Source: Rhynchopus euleeides
Lineage: Eukaryota > Euglenozoa > Diplonemea > Diplonemida > Diplonemidae
Direction of reading: 5' to 3'
NCBI GenBank assembly: GCA_963210315.1
Contig: OY723312.1
Location: 496,001-560,000 of the forward strand
Length of the DNA stretch: 64,000 nucleotides
The position numbers were made by a program, and so were the translations under genes. The notes below the pieces were generated by a model. It ran no database searches. It was given only the letters and a program-made list of their open reading frames with translations, and had not been told where the DNA came from. Below, piece by piece: positions 31,891 through 42,880 of the stretch. Each line of letters starts with the position of its first letter. The stretch's first letter is position 1.

Positions 31891-31989
31891 GGGGCTGGGG
31901 TAACAGAACACGCACCCCTTCACCACCTCGAGTGCAACGGCCCAAGAAACAACCTCGAAGGACGGGCCAGTCACTCGTCAAAAAAACAT

Positions 31990-32580
31990 GGCACCCTGGG
32001 CCCGAGGGGGTGGTGCTGTGCTGCGAGGCTAGAAAGCAACGCGGAGGGGGTTTTCCTATGGGGGCATTTGCTATGTGTCAAAGTGTGTCGCTTTGCAGCC
32101 AGAGCTTTGTGAATCGGCACTTTTAATCATTTTTTGGGCGCGATCATATCGGGGCTCCGTGCCAGGTTTGTGCCAGTTCCGGGGGGGGGGGGCAGGCATT
32201 TTCTTCGAGAACGTGGCACTCTGATTATGGAGGCCGCAACAAGGGCCAATGCTCGCAATTCTGAGGGTCAAGAGCCCTCTTCAGCACTGAGTACGTGGGT
32301 TTGGCGTGGGTCACTGGGAGAGTTGACCCATCATTGGCAGCTGGCACCCACCCAGCAGCGGGACCCCCCAGACGGCTTGCTCACACCCATTTCATGGCGC
32401 GGTTGTCTGTGTCAGATATAGGGGGGTTCCATGAGCACGCCACTTTCAATATTTCTGAAGCGAACGCCGTCTGTCGTGTAGAAAACAGCTACCCATGCAA
32501 AGCAGGAAGCAGGGGTCTGATAGGCCGCATTCAGGGTAAAACGGAAGACACATCACACACAGACACAGAAATGCATACAT
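31990..32580. other. Gene-free stretch
   Basis: Contains CTATGTGTCAAAGTGTGTCG, a phrase related to the hairpin at 57783-57861, and a fragment resembling the GTGCGGATCG repeat family (CACCCAGCAGCGGGACCC). No gene is seen. Confidence 0.4.
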
Positions 32581-33379
32581 CATAGTCTGGCAGAGTCTGC
32601 CAGACTTTTGGTCGGGGACCTCGATTTTTGACTTTTTCTTGACTTTTTAAAAAAGTCTGCCAGACTCGAAAAAGTCAAAAAAAACTCAAAAAAGTCAAGG
32701 AAAAGTCAAGAAAAAGTCAAAAAAAGTCAACAGCTCAAAAAAAGTCAAGAAAAAGTCAAAGAAAAGTCAACAAAAGTCCCCTCATTCTCCACCACAGGTC
32801 CTGGGCACGACCTTAAACTACCTAAGACCTAGGGAAGTCGTAAAACTCAACCCCACACCCCGAGGGCTCCCCCAGGCTGGTCCGCCTGGGCAACGGGGTC
32901 CCAGTGCATAGCACGGAGCACTGGGACAAAAGAGGGTCCGCCTTTTTCCGTCAACTCTGACATGGGGAGGGACAGCTGGAGCCACTGGCGGGGTGCTGTG
33001 TTGACTTCAGGGGGCTCCCAATGTGCTTCGGCACACCGGGTTCTTGGCCTGCGGCGGCATGGTAGTCGGTCAGAGAGGCCAGCGCTTGGTCGGGGACTAC
33101 TCAGAGAGGGCGTGTGCGGACTTCAGGGGGCTCCCAACGTGCATCTGCACACCGGGTTCTTGGCCTGCGGACGTAGATTGCCTAAAGGTTTAGAAACCGG
33201 CCGAGCCCGTGGGGGTGACGAACGTACTGCCGGCCCGGGATTGTCAAGGTTCTTTCCCCAGATGGCTCACCAGTACCACCAAACCACACGGAGAGCAAAA
33301 CCGCCGGGGAGGGGGTGGGGGAAGGTGGGAAGGGCGGCATGCCGAACTACAGCAAGGATGGCCAACAATGCGATCACTG

Positions 33380-33706
33380 CAAACAAGGCATGGGACACAA
33401 GAGGGAAAAAAAAAAAAAATCCGCCGACTCCGGGCCGACCACCACCGCCTGGTCTACGACCACGACATCCCGGGCACGGCACAACCACCTTGCCAACCCT
33501 GCCTGAAGCATGCGCCGGGCCACCCCCCGCCTGGGGTCTCACTGAAGCACCTCTTCTTCGGCTGCCCCGCGACAGCGTCGGCCCGACACCACCTCACAGC
33601 CACAAACGTGCACAACCTGCTGTTGCACAACTGCAAGGAGGCGCTGCGCTACCTGGCCGAGGCAGGGGTAACGGAGCACGGCGAGAAGGACTACCTGAAC
33701 GCGTGA
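33380..33706 (+). pseudogene. Non-LTR retrotransposon C-terminal fragment
   Basis: The plus frame ending at a stop at 33704-33706 reads RRLRADHHRLVYDHD, then PPCQPCLKHA…SLKHLFFGCPATASARHHL, then an Ala/Leu-rich tail. The C-x2-C…H-x4-C array followed by CPATASAR resembles the zinc-knuckle region that follows reverse transcriptase in LINE-type elements. No reverse transcriptase motif precedes it, and a 13-A run interrupts the sequence at about 33405. It is a remnant only. Confidence 0.45.
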
Positions 33707-35405
33707 ACCAAATAACATCATCAGAGAACAAGGGCTTCGGCCCGACCTCCCAGCACCCCCCCCCCCCATCCCAGCCCCACGTCACTTACCACAGGCCGCC
33801 AGGCGCGTCAGCGTCGGCGACCGCCCGCCCCCAGTCTGAGAGGCATCAGCCGAATCTCGGTGGAGGCGGGCACAAAACAAAAGGGAGAGTCGTCACTGTG
33901 CATATCAGCACGGTCCCGCCCTCTGTGCCAGACCAACACACCACCAAAGGAAAAGAGGAAGAGGCGACGTAAGGCAATGCCTCCGTGCGGCCAGGAGAAC
34001 ACGAAATAGCGACCCCCTCAACGGGGAATGCTACGAGCACGGCCAAAAATCGTTCAAATCGTTCAAAGTCCACAAAAGTCTACAAAAGTCCAAGAAAAGT
34101 CCACAAAAGTCAGCCCAGTCAGCCAGTGATTCTGGCCTGACCGGGGTCAGGTTGCGCGGATGCGTGTTTACGGGTCTCTTCTGAGGCGCCCCTGTCGGGC
34201 ATTCCGCGTGGAGGTCAGTAGTTCCCTCTCTTGCGCGCCCCGCTCGGCTTGCCCCCGTGAAAACCCCGCGATGTAGTAGTCCGCGCCGCCTTACGGGAAC
34301 AGCGGCTCTCCGCCTTTCATGTCTCGTTGGAAGCTCCGTTTCCGGTGCTCGGGATGCCCTTCTCGGCACCCTTTTTGTGCCATGGGAATGGCATGCTTGC
34401 GTTTTGTTGACGTAAGCTACCAGTCTCTGTGCGGAAGGCGAGGGCAGCAGAGTACCCCAGCGTCGCCCAGAACGTGACAGTCAGAAGCAAAAAAACAACG
34501 TCGCATCTAGGTGGTTGATCACCTCAACCCGAGTCCGCCCCGCCCAGCAACATCCGGACGGTGTGCAGGTACGTGGCGGCGTCCTTAGCGTCCACGGGAC
34601 GCTGCTGGACGTCGAGCTGGCCCCAGCGTGCAGGTTTCATGATGACCTGCTCGACCCGGAGCCGCCTGTCGCACACCTCCTGGCGTCCAGCTCGTCGTCA
34701 TGGGACATATCATCGGCAGAGGCGGCGAACTTTGACGGGTCCGCGACGAGGCCATTGTACACGTCTGTGGGGTTCTTGGCGATCACACCAGGAAGAGCCG
34801 CTTGTGCACGCGCTCTGGGCTCTGTGACCTATTTCTCAACCCATCCACCAAGGAAGCAACGTTGGATAAGGAGATCGAACGCCTGGCAGGCCCATCTGAT
34901 CAAGAGATGGTCGTGGGCACCGCCTTGGAGAGGGCCGAGCCGGACCTGGGGACATCCCTTGCCTGCCCCCCCACCCGTCGTGATGATGTCCCCGAGCACC
35001 CTCCCGCACGTTCAACGTCAGGTGGGAGACCTCTGCCTGGGGCACGTGCTGGAGCGGGTAGATAGCTTATGTGTTCGCTGTGTGCAGGGATCTGTGTCGC
35101 CGCCCCCGTTGTCTTTTCAACGTCAGATGCTTCGAGCGGCATCCTCTCTCCCCCGCCCCTCTGTCGAAGAGTCCTGCACTGGGCTGACTTTTGTGGACTT
35201 TTCTCGGACTTTTGTAGACTTTTGTGGACTTTTGTTGACTTTTCTTTGACTTTTTCTTGACTTTTTTTGAGCTGTTGACTTTTTTGTGACTTTTTCTTGA
35301 CTGTCTGGACTTTTCTTTGACTTTTCTTGGACTTTTTCTTGACTTTTTGGCTTTTGGACTTTTTTTGACTTTTCTTTGACTTTTCCTTGACTTTTTCTTG
35401 ACTCT

Positions 35406-35514
35406 GGGGGCCCTCGCTACCAAGTGTGACTGAGTGAGAAAAAGTGAGAAGTCAGCCATGTTTGGCTGACAACTGACGACTCGTGACTCACAGTGACTCG
35501 TAGCGAGGGCCCCC
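35406..35514. mobile_element. H1 hairpin mini-element, TSD TCT
   Basis: 109 bp with perfect 15-bp ends, flanked by TCT at 35403-35405 and 35515-35517. It inserted in the TTGACTTTTC array at the end of element W. Confidence 0.88.
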
Positions 35515-35543
35515 TCTGGCAGACTAAAAAAAGTCAAGAAAAA

Positions 35544-37270
35544 GGGGGCCCTCGCTACCGAGTGAGAAAAAGTGAGAAAAAATGAGCGGAAAAACGCCCA
35601 AAAAAAGAGTGTGGGGAGTTGGGGGGTCCCTAGCCTGGGGAGCGTATTTGGACCCCGATTCTCGAAAAAGACGATCTCGGTGTGGCTCAGATCGAAGGGT
35701 TGACTCACAACATGGCGATTTGGTGCAAATTTCAGAGAAAATCCCACGTGCTACTGCGAACGACGAGACTCGGACGTCCCTGGGGAGGGAACCCCCTGGT
35801 CCCACGCATGCAGGTGTGTGGTCCGAAGAGCCAGTGGTACGGCTGGCCGACACCACAAGTGCAGCTCGTGGCGGTCGGACACAGGAGGCCAGCAGGGGCG
35901 CAGTACCGGAGGCACGTGCAGGGGCCCCTTGGTGGGTGGGTCAAGGCAATCAGTCACGGCGCAACGTGTTCCAGGCGGGCGAGGCTGTCATGGCGTTCGG
36001 CACTAACCTTCACCAGGTTTTTGGTTCCCCACACGGCCGCGACACCCTCTTCGTCTAGAGTGGGTCCGCGACTCGGAGTACAGAGCCGATCCACCCGCAC
36101 CGATGTCCAACACCGCCGACTCCGGGCCACCCTCCAAATCCGCCCGTAGAGGGGCGCTGGAGGACGGCCCGGAGGTCATCGACGCGCTACCTTCACCCCC
36201 CTCGCGGTCGGCTTCATGGAGAAGCTGGTGAAGGCGATGGCGGGGGTGCGGACACCAAGGCCAATGTGGGACATCGGTGCAGGAGACGGTTCCCGCTGCA
36301 CGGGGAGGCGAAGTGTATTAAGGGACAACGTCGGAGGGGCTGATCCCCGAGGCGATGGTGCGCCTGGTCAGAAGCGAGCTGAGCGGCGTGGTAGGCCCAC
36401 CCCGCGCTCACGGAGGCACGGAGCAGGAAGGAGGCACGGGGGACGGCTACGACGCGAGTACAGCAGGCCGCGAAGCAGGATGGTATCCGTCGTCTACGGG
36501 AGAAGCTGCGCCGCCTCAACAGGGAGGCCCACAACGGGGGCCCTCGCCGAGTGATAAAAAGTGAGAAGTCAGCCATGTTTGGCTGAAAACTGACGACTCG
36601 TGACTCACAGTGACTCGGCGCGAGGACCCCCAACGTCCCACGACGCACTGTGGTTCCGGGTTGCTATGGCCCACGCTTACCAGGACAACCGACCGGCAGG
36701 GGATGTCCTGTCAATCCCCCCCGGGACATTGGTGTACTTGGTGGATTCCCCCCACGAACGCCTTTAGTCGAGTGGCTTCGCCACGGTCAGGGAGACTTGG
36801 AATAGGGAGGAGCGCGCGCGAGGTTTTTGTTGCTGCTTGGTTGCTGTTGTTTGCTGTGTTGTTTCTCATCACTGTTGCTGCATAGTGCAGTTTCCGCCAC
36901 GTGCGTTGCACGGTTGGACGGGGGCGCGACCACCACCACCCTTCATCAGGAAATCGGGTTGTGTGTGCGTTGGTGATCGGCCCCTCTCGCAGATCTTGAC
37001 TAGTCAGGCTGGCCCCCCTCCCCTCTCCGGCCCTCTGGGCAAACTATTGCTTTGTTGTGCTTCTCGCGTCGCGCGAAGATACTTGCTCCACACTATTCAC
37101 TAAATCTCCGATTCCCCCCGATTCCCCCCAGCACATTCGTGTACTTGGCGGATTCCCCCCGATTCCCCCCAGTACATAGTCATACTTGGCGGATTTCCCC
37201 CGATTGCCCCCAGCGCATAGTCATGCTTGGCGGATTCCCCCCGATTCCCCCCAGAACATAGTCAGGCTTG
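35544..37270. repeat. Segmental repeat R, copy 2
   Basis: Begins with GGGGGCCCTCGCTAC like copy 1 at 16412, but with different flanking sequence, so that terminus is a true element end. It carries the nested H1-variant at 36536-36631 and runs into the 41-bp minisatellite. Its 112-aa frame at 36216-36554 is open here but broken in copy 1. Confidence 0.78.
36536..36631. mobile_element. H1-variant hairpin, TSD AAC (copy within repeat R copy 2)
   Basis: Same element and flanks as 17390-17485, with one base changed in the interior (GTGATAAAAAGTG). It was duplicated with the surrounding repeat. Confidence 0.8.
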
Positions 37271-37600
37271 GCGGATTTCCCCCGATTCCCCCCAGTACAT
37301 TCGTGTACTTGGCGGATTCCCCCCGATTCCCCCCAGTACATTGTCGTACTTGGACGATTCCCCCCGATTTCCCCCAGTACATTGTCATACTTGGACGATT
37401 CCCCCCGATTTCCCCCAGTACATTGTCATACTTGGACGATTCCCCCCGATTCCCCCCAGTACATTGTCGTACTTGGACGATTCCCCCCGATTTCCCCCAG
37501 TACATTGTCATACTTGGACGATTCCCCCCGATTCCCCCCAGTACATTGTCGTACTTGGACGATTCCCCCCAGTACATTGTCGTACTTGGACGATTCCCCC
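37105..37600. repeat. Minisatellite B, forward array, about 12 copies
   Basis: 41-bp units of GATTCCCCCCGATTCCCCCC followed by AGTACATTGTCRTACTTGGAC. The first units are divergent (GGCGGATT in place of GGACGATT) and match the terminal units at 17968-18112. Confidence 0.95.
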
Positions 37601-38460
37601 TACGAACGACTTTAGTCGAGTGGCTTCGCCACGGTAAGGGAGATTTAGAATAGGGAGGAGCGGCGCGCGCGAGGTTTCTGTTGCTGTTTGCTTGCTGTTT
37701 TTGCTGTGTTGTTTCTCATCACTGTTGCTGCATAGTGCAGTTTCCGCCACGTGCGTTGCACGGTTGGACGGGGGCGCGACCACCACCACCCTTCATCAGG
37801 ACATCGGGTTGTGTGTGCGTTGGTGCTCGGCCCCTCTCGCCTTTTAAACACCCGCACACACACACAACAATGACAGAGTGCAAGACTCTGGCCGAGCTGG
37901 AGGCGCACCTGGAGGGGGGGAAAGGGCAGTCGTACGACTGGTCCCCCCCGACCGCGCAGCTCGCGGCGGTGAACGTCGACGTGGTGCAGGCGGGCCTCGT
38001 CCGGCAGAAGGTGCCGTACTCCGCCCTCCTCGGCACCCTGAGGAGCTTGCTCGCGGAGGCTGCGACGAAGAACATCGCGCAGGACCGCATCCTCCCGTCG
38101 GCCCTGGACGCGCTCGTCCAGGGGGTCGGCGACTGGTCGGGGATCGCGCTGGTGAGGCTGCTGGCGACGGTGCAGCTGTGCACGGGGCGGCTGGGGCAGG
38201 TGGAGTCGGTGGCGCGCCTCCGCGGGGAGTCCACGTCCCCGGTGGCCTCCTCCTCGGTGGCCCCCCAGCAGCCGGCGGCGGGTGGGGGCATGGGCGAGGT
38301 GATCGCCCTGATGCACCAGCAGCGGCCCCTCTCGCAGATCTTGACTAGGCAGGCTGTCCCCCCTCCCCTCTCCGGCCCTCTGGGCAAATTATTGCTTTGT
38401 TGTGCTTCTCGCGTCGCGCGAAGATACTTGCTCCGCACTATTCACTAAATCTCCCGATTC
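37600..38460. repeat. Segmental repeat R, copy 3 (partial) with extra 495 bp
   Basis: Matches 17625-17970 and 36770-37115 from CGACTTTAGTCGAGTGGCTT on, but carries an additional 495 bp holding an ORF. The extra block is bounded by direct copies of CGGCCCCTCTCGC at 37828-37840 and 38323-38335. Copies 1 and 2 have a single copy at 17832 and 36977. Confidence 0.85.
37870..38448 (+). CDS. Hypothetical 192-aa protein in repeat R copy 3
   Basis: The frame starts at the ATG after ACACACACACAACA. It has strong G/C at third codon positions and balanced composition for about the first 155 residues (MTECKTLAELEAHLEGGK…, Leu/Ala-rich helices such as SALLGTLRSLLAEAATKN and SALDALVQGVGDW). A Pro/Ser/Gln-rich linker follows, and the last ~40 residues derive from the shared repeat sequence. 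No domain is recognised. It could be an element-encoded structural protein or a captured host exon. The codon bias suggests it was a real coding sequence. The N-terminal extension of the open frame upstream lies in repeat sequence present in all three copies and is not counted. Confidence 0.5.
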   Translation: MTECKTLAELEAHLEGGKGQSYDWSPPTAQLAAVNVDVVQAGLVRQKVPYSALLGTLRSLLAEAATKNIAQDRILPSALDALVQGVGDWSGIALVRLLATVQLCTGRLGQVESVARLRGESTSPVASSSVAPQQPAAGGGMGEVIALMHQQRPLSQILTRQAVPPPLSGPLGKLLLCCASRVARRYLLRTIH

Positions 38461-41217
38461 CCCCCAGTACACAGTCATACTTGGCGGATTTCCCCCAATT
38501 CCCCCCAGCACGGGGGAATCCGCTAAGTACGACTATGTACTGGGGGGAATCGGGGGGAATCGTCCAAGTATGACAATGTACTGGGGGGAATCGGGGGGAA
38601 TCGTCCAAGTACGACAATGTACTGGGGGGAATCGGGGGGAATCGTCCAAGTATGACAATGTACTGGGGGGAATCGGGGGGAATCGTCCAAGTATGACAAT
38701 GTACTGGGGGTAATCGGGGGGAATCGTCCAAGTATGACAATGTACTGGGGGGAATCGGGGGGAATCGTCCAAGTATGACAATGTACTGGGGGGAATCGGG
38801 GGGAATCGTCCAAGTATGACAATGTACTGGGGGGAATCGGGGGGAATCGTCCAAGTATGACAATGTACTGGGGGGAATCGGGGGGAATCGTCCAAGTATG
38901 ACAATGTACTGGGGGGAATCGGGGGGAATCGTCCAAGTATGACAATGTACTGGGGGGAATCGGGGGGAATCGTCCAAGTACGACAATGTACTGGGGGGAA
39001 TCGGGGGGAATCGTCCAAGTATGACAATGTACTGGGGGGAATCGGGGGGAATCGTCCAAGTATAACAATGTACTGGGGGGAATCGGGGGGAATCGTCCAA
39101 GTATGACAATGTACTGGGGGGAATCGGGGGGAATCGTCCAAGTATGACAATGTACTGGGGGGAATCGGGGGGAATCGTCCAAGTACGACAATGTACTGGG
39201 GGGAATCGGGGGGAATCGTCCAAGTACGACAATGTACTGGGGGAAATCGGGGGGAATCGTCCAAGTATGACAATGTACTGGGGGGAATCGGGGGGAATCG
39301 TCCAAGTACGACAATGTACTGGGGGGAATCGGGGGGAATCGTCCAAGTATGACAATGTACTGGGGGAAATCGGGGGGAATCGTCCAAGTACGACAATGTA
39401 CTGGGGGGAATCGGGGGGAATCGTCCAAGTATGACAATGTACTGGGGGGAATCGGGGGGAATCGTCCAAGTATGACAATGTACTGGGGGGAATCGGGGGG
39501 AATCGTCCAAGTATGACAATGTACTGGGGGGAATCGGGGGGAATCGTCCAAGTATGACAATGTACTGGGGGGAATCGGGGGGAATCGTCCAAGTATGACA
39601 ATGTACTGGGGGGAATCGGGGGGAATCGTCCAAGTACGACAATGTACTGGGGGGAATCGGGGGGAATCGTCCAAGTATGACAATGTACTGGGGGGAATCG
39701 GGGGGAATCGTCCAAGTATAACAATGTACTGGGGGGAATCGGGGGGAATCGTCCAAGTATGACAATGTACTGGGGGGAATCGGGGGGAATCGTCCAAGTA
39801 TGACAATGTACTGGGGGGAATCGGGGGGAATCGTCCAAGTACGACAATGTACTGGGGGAAATCGGGGGGAATCGTCCAAGTATGACAATGTACTGGGGGG
39901 AATCGGGGGGAATCGTCCAAGTACGACAATGTACTGGGGGGAATCGGGGGGAATCGTCCAAGTATGACAATGTACTGGGGGAAATCGGGGGGAATCGTCC
40001 AAGTACGACAATGTACTGGGGGGAATCGGGGGGAATCGTCCAAGTATGACAATGTACTGGGGGGAATCGGGGGGAATCGTCCAAGTATAACAATGTACTG
40101 GGGGGAATCGGGGGGAATCGTCCAAGTATGACAATGTACTGGGGGGAATCGGGGGGAATCGTCCAAGTACGACAATGTACTGGGGGAAATCGGGGGGAAT
40201 CGTCCAAGTATGACAATGTACTGGGGGGAATCGGGGGGAATCGTCCAAGTACGACACTGTACTGGGGGGAATCGGGGGGAATCGTCCAAGTACGACAATG
40301 TACTGGGGGAAATCGGGGGGAATCGTCCAAGTATGACAATGTACTGGGGGGAATCGGGGGGAATCGTCCAAGTATGACAATGTACTGGGGGGAATCGGGG
40401 GGAATCGTCCAAGTACGACAATGTACTGGGGGGAATCGGGGGGAATCGTCCAAGTACGACACTGTACTGGGGGGAATCGGGGGGAATCGTCCAAGTACGA
40501 CAATGTACTGGGGGAAATCGGGGGGAATCGTCCAAGTATGACAATGTACTGGGGGGAATCGGGGGGAATCGTCCAAGTATGACAATGTACTGGGGGGAAT
40601 CGGGGGGAATCGTCCAAGTACGACAATGTACTGGGGGGAATCGGGGGGAATCGTCCAAGTACGACACTGTACTGGGGGGAATCGGGGGGAATCGTCCAAG
40701 TACGACAATGTACTGGGGGAAATCGGGGGGAATCGTCCAAGTACGACAATGTACTGGGGGAAATCGGGGGGAATCGTCCAAGTACGACAATGTACTGGGG
40801 GGAATCGGGGGGAATCGTCCAAGTATGACAATGTACTGGGGGAAATCGGGGGGAATCGTCCAAGTACGACAATGTACTGGGGGAAATCGGGGGGAATCGT
40901 CCAAGTATGACAATGTACTGGGGGGAATCGGGGGGAATCGTCCAAGTACGACAATGTACTGGGGGGAATCGGGGGGAATCGTCCAAGTACGACAATGTAC
41001 TGGGGGAAATCGGGGGGAATCGTCCAAGTATGACAATGTACTGGGGGGAATCGGGGGGAATCGTCCAAGTACGACAATGTACTGGGGGGAATCGGGGGGA
41101 ATCGTCCAAGTACGACAATGTACTGGGGGGAATCGGGGGGAATCGTCCAAGTACGACAGTGTACTGGGGGGAATCGGGGGGAATCAACCAAGTACACTAA
41201 TTTGCTGGGGGGAATCG
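38461..41217. repeat. Minisatellite B, mainly reverse array, about 66 copies
   Basis: After one or two forward units the orientation flips at about 38512, and roughly 66 units of the 41-bp repeat run inverted (AATCGTCCAAGTATGACAAT then GTACTGGGGGGAATCGGGGGG). Single-base variants (GTATGAC/GTACGAC, GGGGG/GGGGA, AATG/ACTG) recur in longer blocks, showing higher-order duplication. Because 41 is not a multiple of 3 and the unit lacks stops, all three minus frames stay open for about 2.6 kb. These are not genes. Confidence 0.95.
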
Positions 41218-41277
41218 GGGAGTGCCCCTACAGGAGGTGGGGACCACTGTGAGTCACTACGAGTCACTACGAGTCAC

Positions 41278-41501
41278 GTGACTGGTAGCGAGGCCGGTCT
41301 GGACCTCTGGGTGGAATTTTCTCATATTGTGCCAAGTCCCCACCCGGAGTTCCAGACCGGCCTCGCTACCAGTCAAGTGACTCGTAGTGACTCGTAGTCA
41401 GCCAAAAACCTGAAAATTCACCCTTCTCCCCAGGCCAGCCAAAAAAGCCCCCTGACTCACTGACGAGCCGTGACGACCCGTGACTGGTAGCGAGGGCCCC
41501 C
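41278..41501. repeat. Compound H1-like termini at end of minisatellite
   Basis: GGTAGCGAGGCCGGTCTGGA and its inverse (about 41285-41371) form a hairpin. About 130 bp later GGTAGCGAGGGCCCCC (ending 41501) is an H1 right end. It is the only H1-type end downstream of the left end at 35544, which suggests that 35544-41501 may once have been one element. Confidence 0.5.
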
Positions 41502-41509
41502 TTTGTTGT

Positions 41510-42600
41510 TTTTATTAAATCGTTGTTGGATCCGTGCAACCACACGCCCAACAGAACTGCCCCCACCGCCTCTCTCAGTTATTTTTTTTGGCACCGACGA
41601 CCTACAGCCTGACATATGAGACGACCAGACTGCAGGCACACAATGCTGCCAGAAGCCCTTTGTCTTGATCGGTGATCCATAGGCCCCATGAAAACTCCGC
41701 GGTGTTGGACACCTCCCCCAGCCCCCCTCTGATTCGTATCAGACAAAACCCCACCCCCATCTCTCCGCATGGCGCTCGAGAAATTCAATCCCCGGGGATC
41801 GTGGGCAGCTCGGAAGCAGCGGGTCTCTGTCGGCAGGAGCGATGGAGTGATGCAGAGAAAAGTATGAAGTATGGGGTAAGGGGGGTAAGGGCACCACCCT
41901 CTCACGTGCCATTTTCTTTGGCTGGCGCTTGCGTTGGCAGGGAGCAGCACACCAGCGGGACACGACGGCGCTTTTGCGCCTTCTTGGCTGGAGCTGCCAT
42001 GGGGGAGGCAGCAACACCAGCGGCGCACGCTGTCAAATCACTTGAGAGAGAGAAAGGGGATAGCCACCACGTGACGCTTGCTTTGGTCCGCGCTTGCGTG
42101 GGCTGGGGCTTCAGGGGGGCACGCCAGCGACACGTTGTCAAGCAGTTGAGAGAGAGAGTGGAGAGAGAGCGGGAGAAAGGGGATAACCACCGCAAATGAC
42201 GAAAAGGTGTTTTGCTGAGGACCACGTATTATTCCCCCCCCCCACCCCACCCTGTGCTACCGTTGCCCACCCTCGGAGGAAAAAGGCCCGTTTTTCAGCA
42301 AACACCAGAGCGGAAGCAAGGGGGCGGGGGGAGAGACGTGATTTCATGTTCTAACGGGGAGTGGGGTGGTGGTGAGGCATGGTGTGGTGGTGGTGGTGGG
42401 GGTGGGGGTGGGGGTAGAGCGCAGCCAACAGGAAGGGGTATGAGACGAAGAGAGAGAGGTGACGAGAGAGAGAACGAAGTGCCGTTGCGGCGAGTTTTTT
42501 TGGAAAAGGGAGGGGTGTGGGGGTGTGGGGGAGGAGACCAGGGCTTTTCCTAAATCTGGGGGTCCGGGGGGCTGGTGACCGAAATCGGATACAAAAAAAC
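41510..42600. other. Gene-free low-complexity stretch
   Basis: GA-rich microsatellite (GAGAGAGAG at about 42040-42180), an internal duplication (GTTGAGAGAGAG…AAAGGGGATA.CCACC) and long G runs. No gene is seen. Confidence 0.5.
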
Positions 42601-42880
42601 GCGCTACTGATGGTGCCCCCGATTACCCCCTATTTCACTACGCACGAAGTACGCAAATTAGGGGGGGGGTCTCGTTTTTGGTCCCCCCCCAGTTTTTTTT
42701 GGTACCCCTTTCTGTGTGGCTACTGAGACAGGACTGGAGGCACTGTGCTGACCGAGACAGAAAAATATTGCCAGAACTCACCTCCGGGAGCCACGTAGCA
42801 CCGCCACAACACCGCATCATCCCACACAGACGTCATGAACACTGTGTAAGGATTTTACGCATGTTCCCTTACGTAGGAAC

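Larger units (their letters stand above)
32585..35530. mobile_element. W: composite element with AAAAGTC subterminal arrays
   Basis: The left end has AGTCTGGCAGAGTCTGCCAG, then arrays of AAAAAGTC (32620-32780). The right end has inverted TTGACTTTTC arrays (35180-35400) and CTCTGGCAGACT. The ends are roughly complementary over 150-200 bp. Inside are a LINE fragment, a tandem duplication (about 33005-33060 and 33120-33175, GACTTCAGGGGGCTCCCAA) and a nested H1. The boundary precision is low. Confidence 0.5.

Noticed and set aside
31723..31974. N-terminal extension of the receptor ORF
   Set aside because: It encodes a Cys run derived from a pyrimidine-rich tract that ends in a splice-acceptor-like CACAG; the ATG before transmembrane segment 1 is the better start.
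32962..33972. 336-aa plus-strand ORF
   Set aside because: It crosses a tandem duplication and a poly-A run. Only the overlapping frame ending at 33706 has recognisable (LINE-like) features.
38438..41197. Three overlapping minus-strand ORFs of 875-919 aa
   Set aside because: They are the three reading frames of minisatellite B; a 41-bp unit without stops keeps all frames open. No start context, composition or conservation supports a protein.
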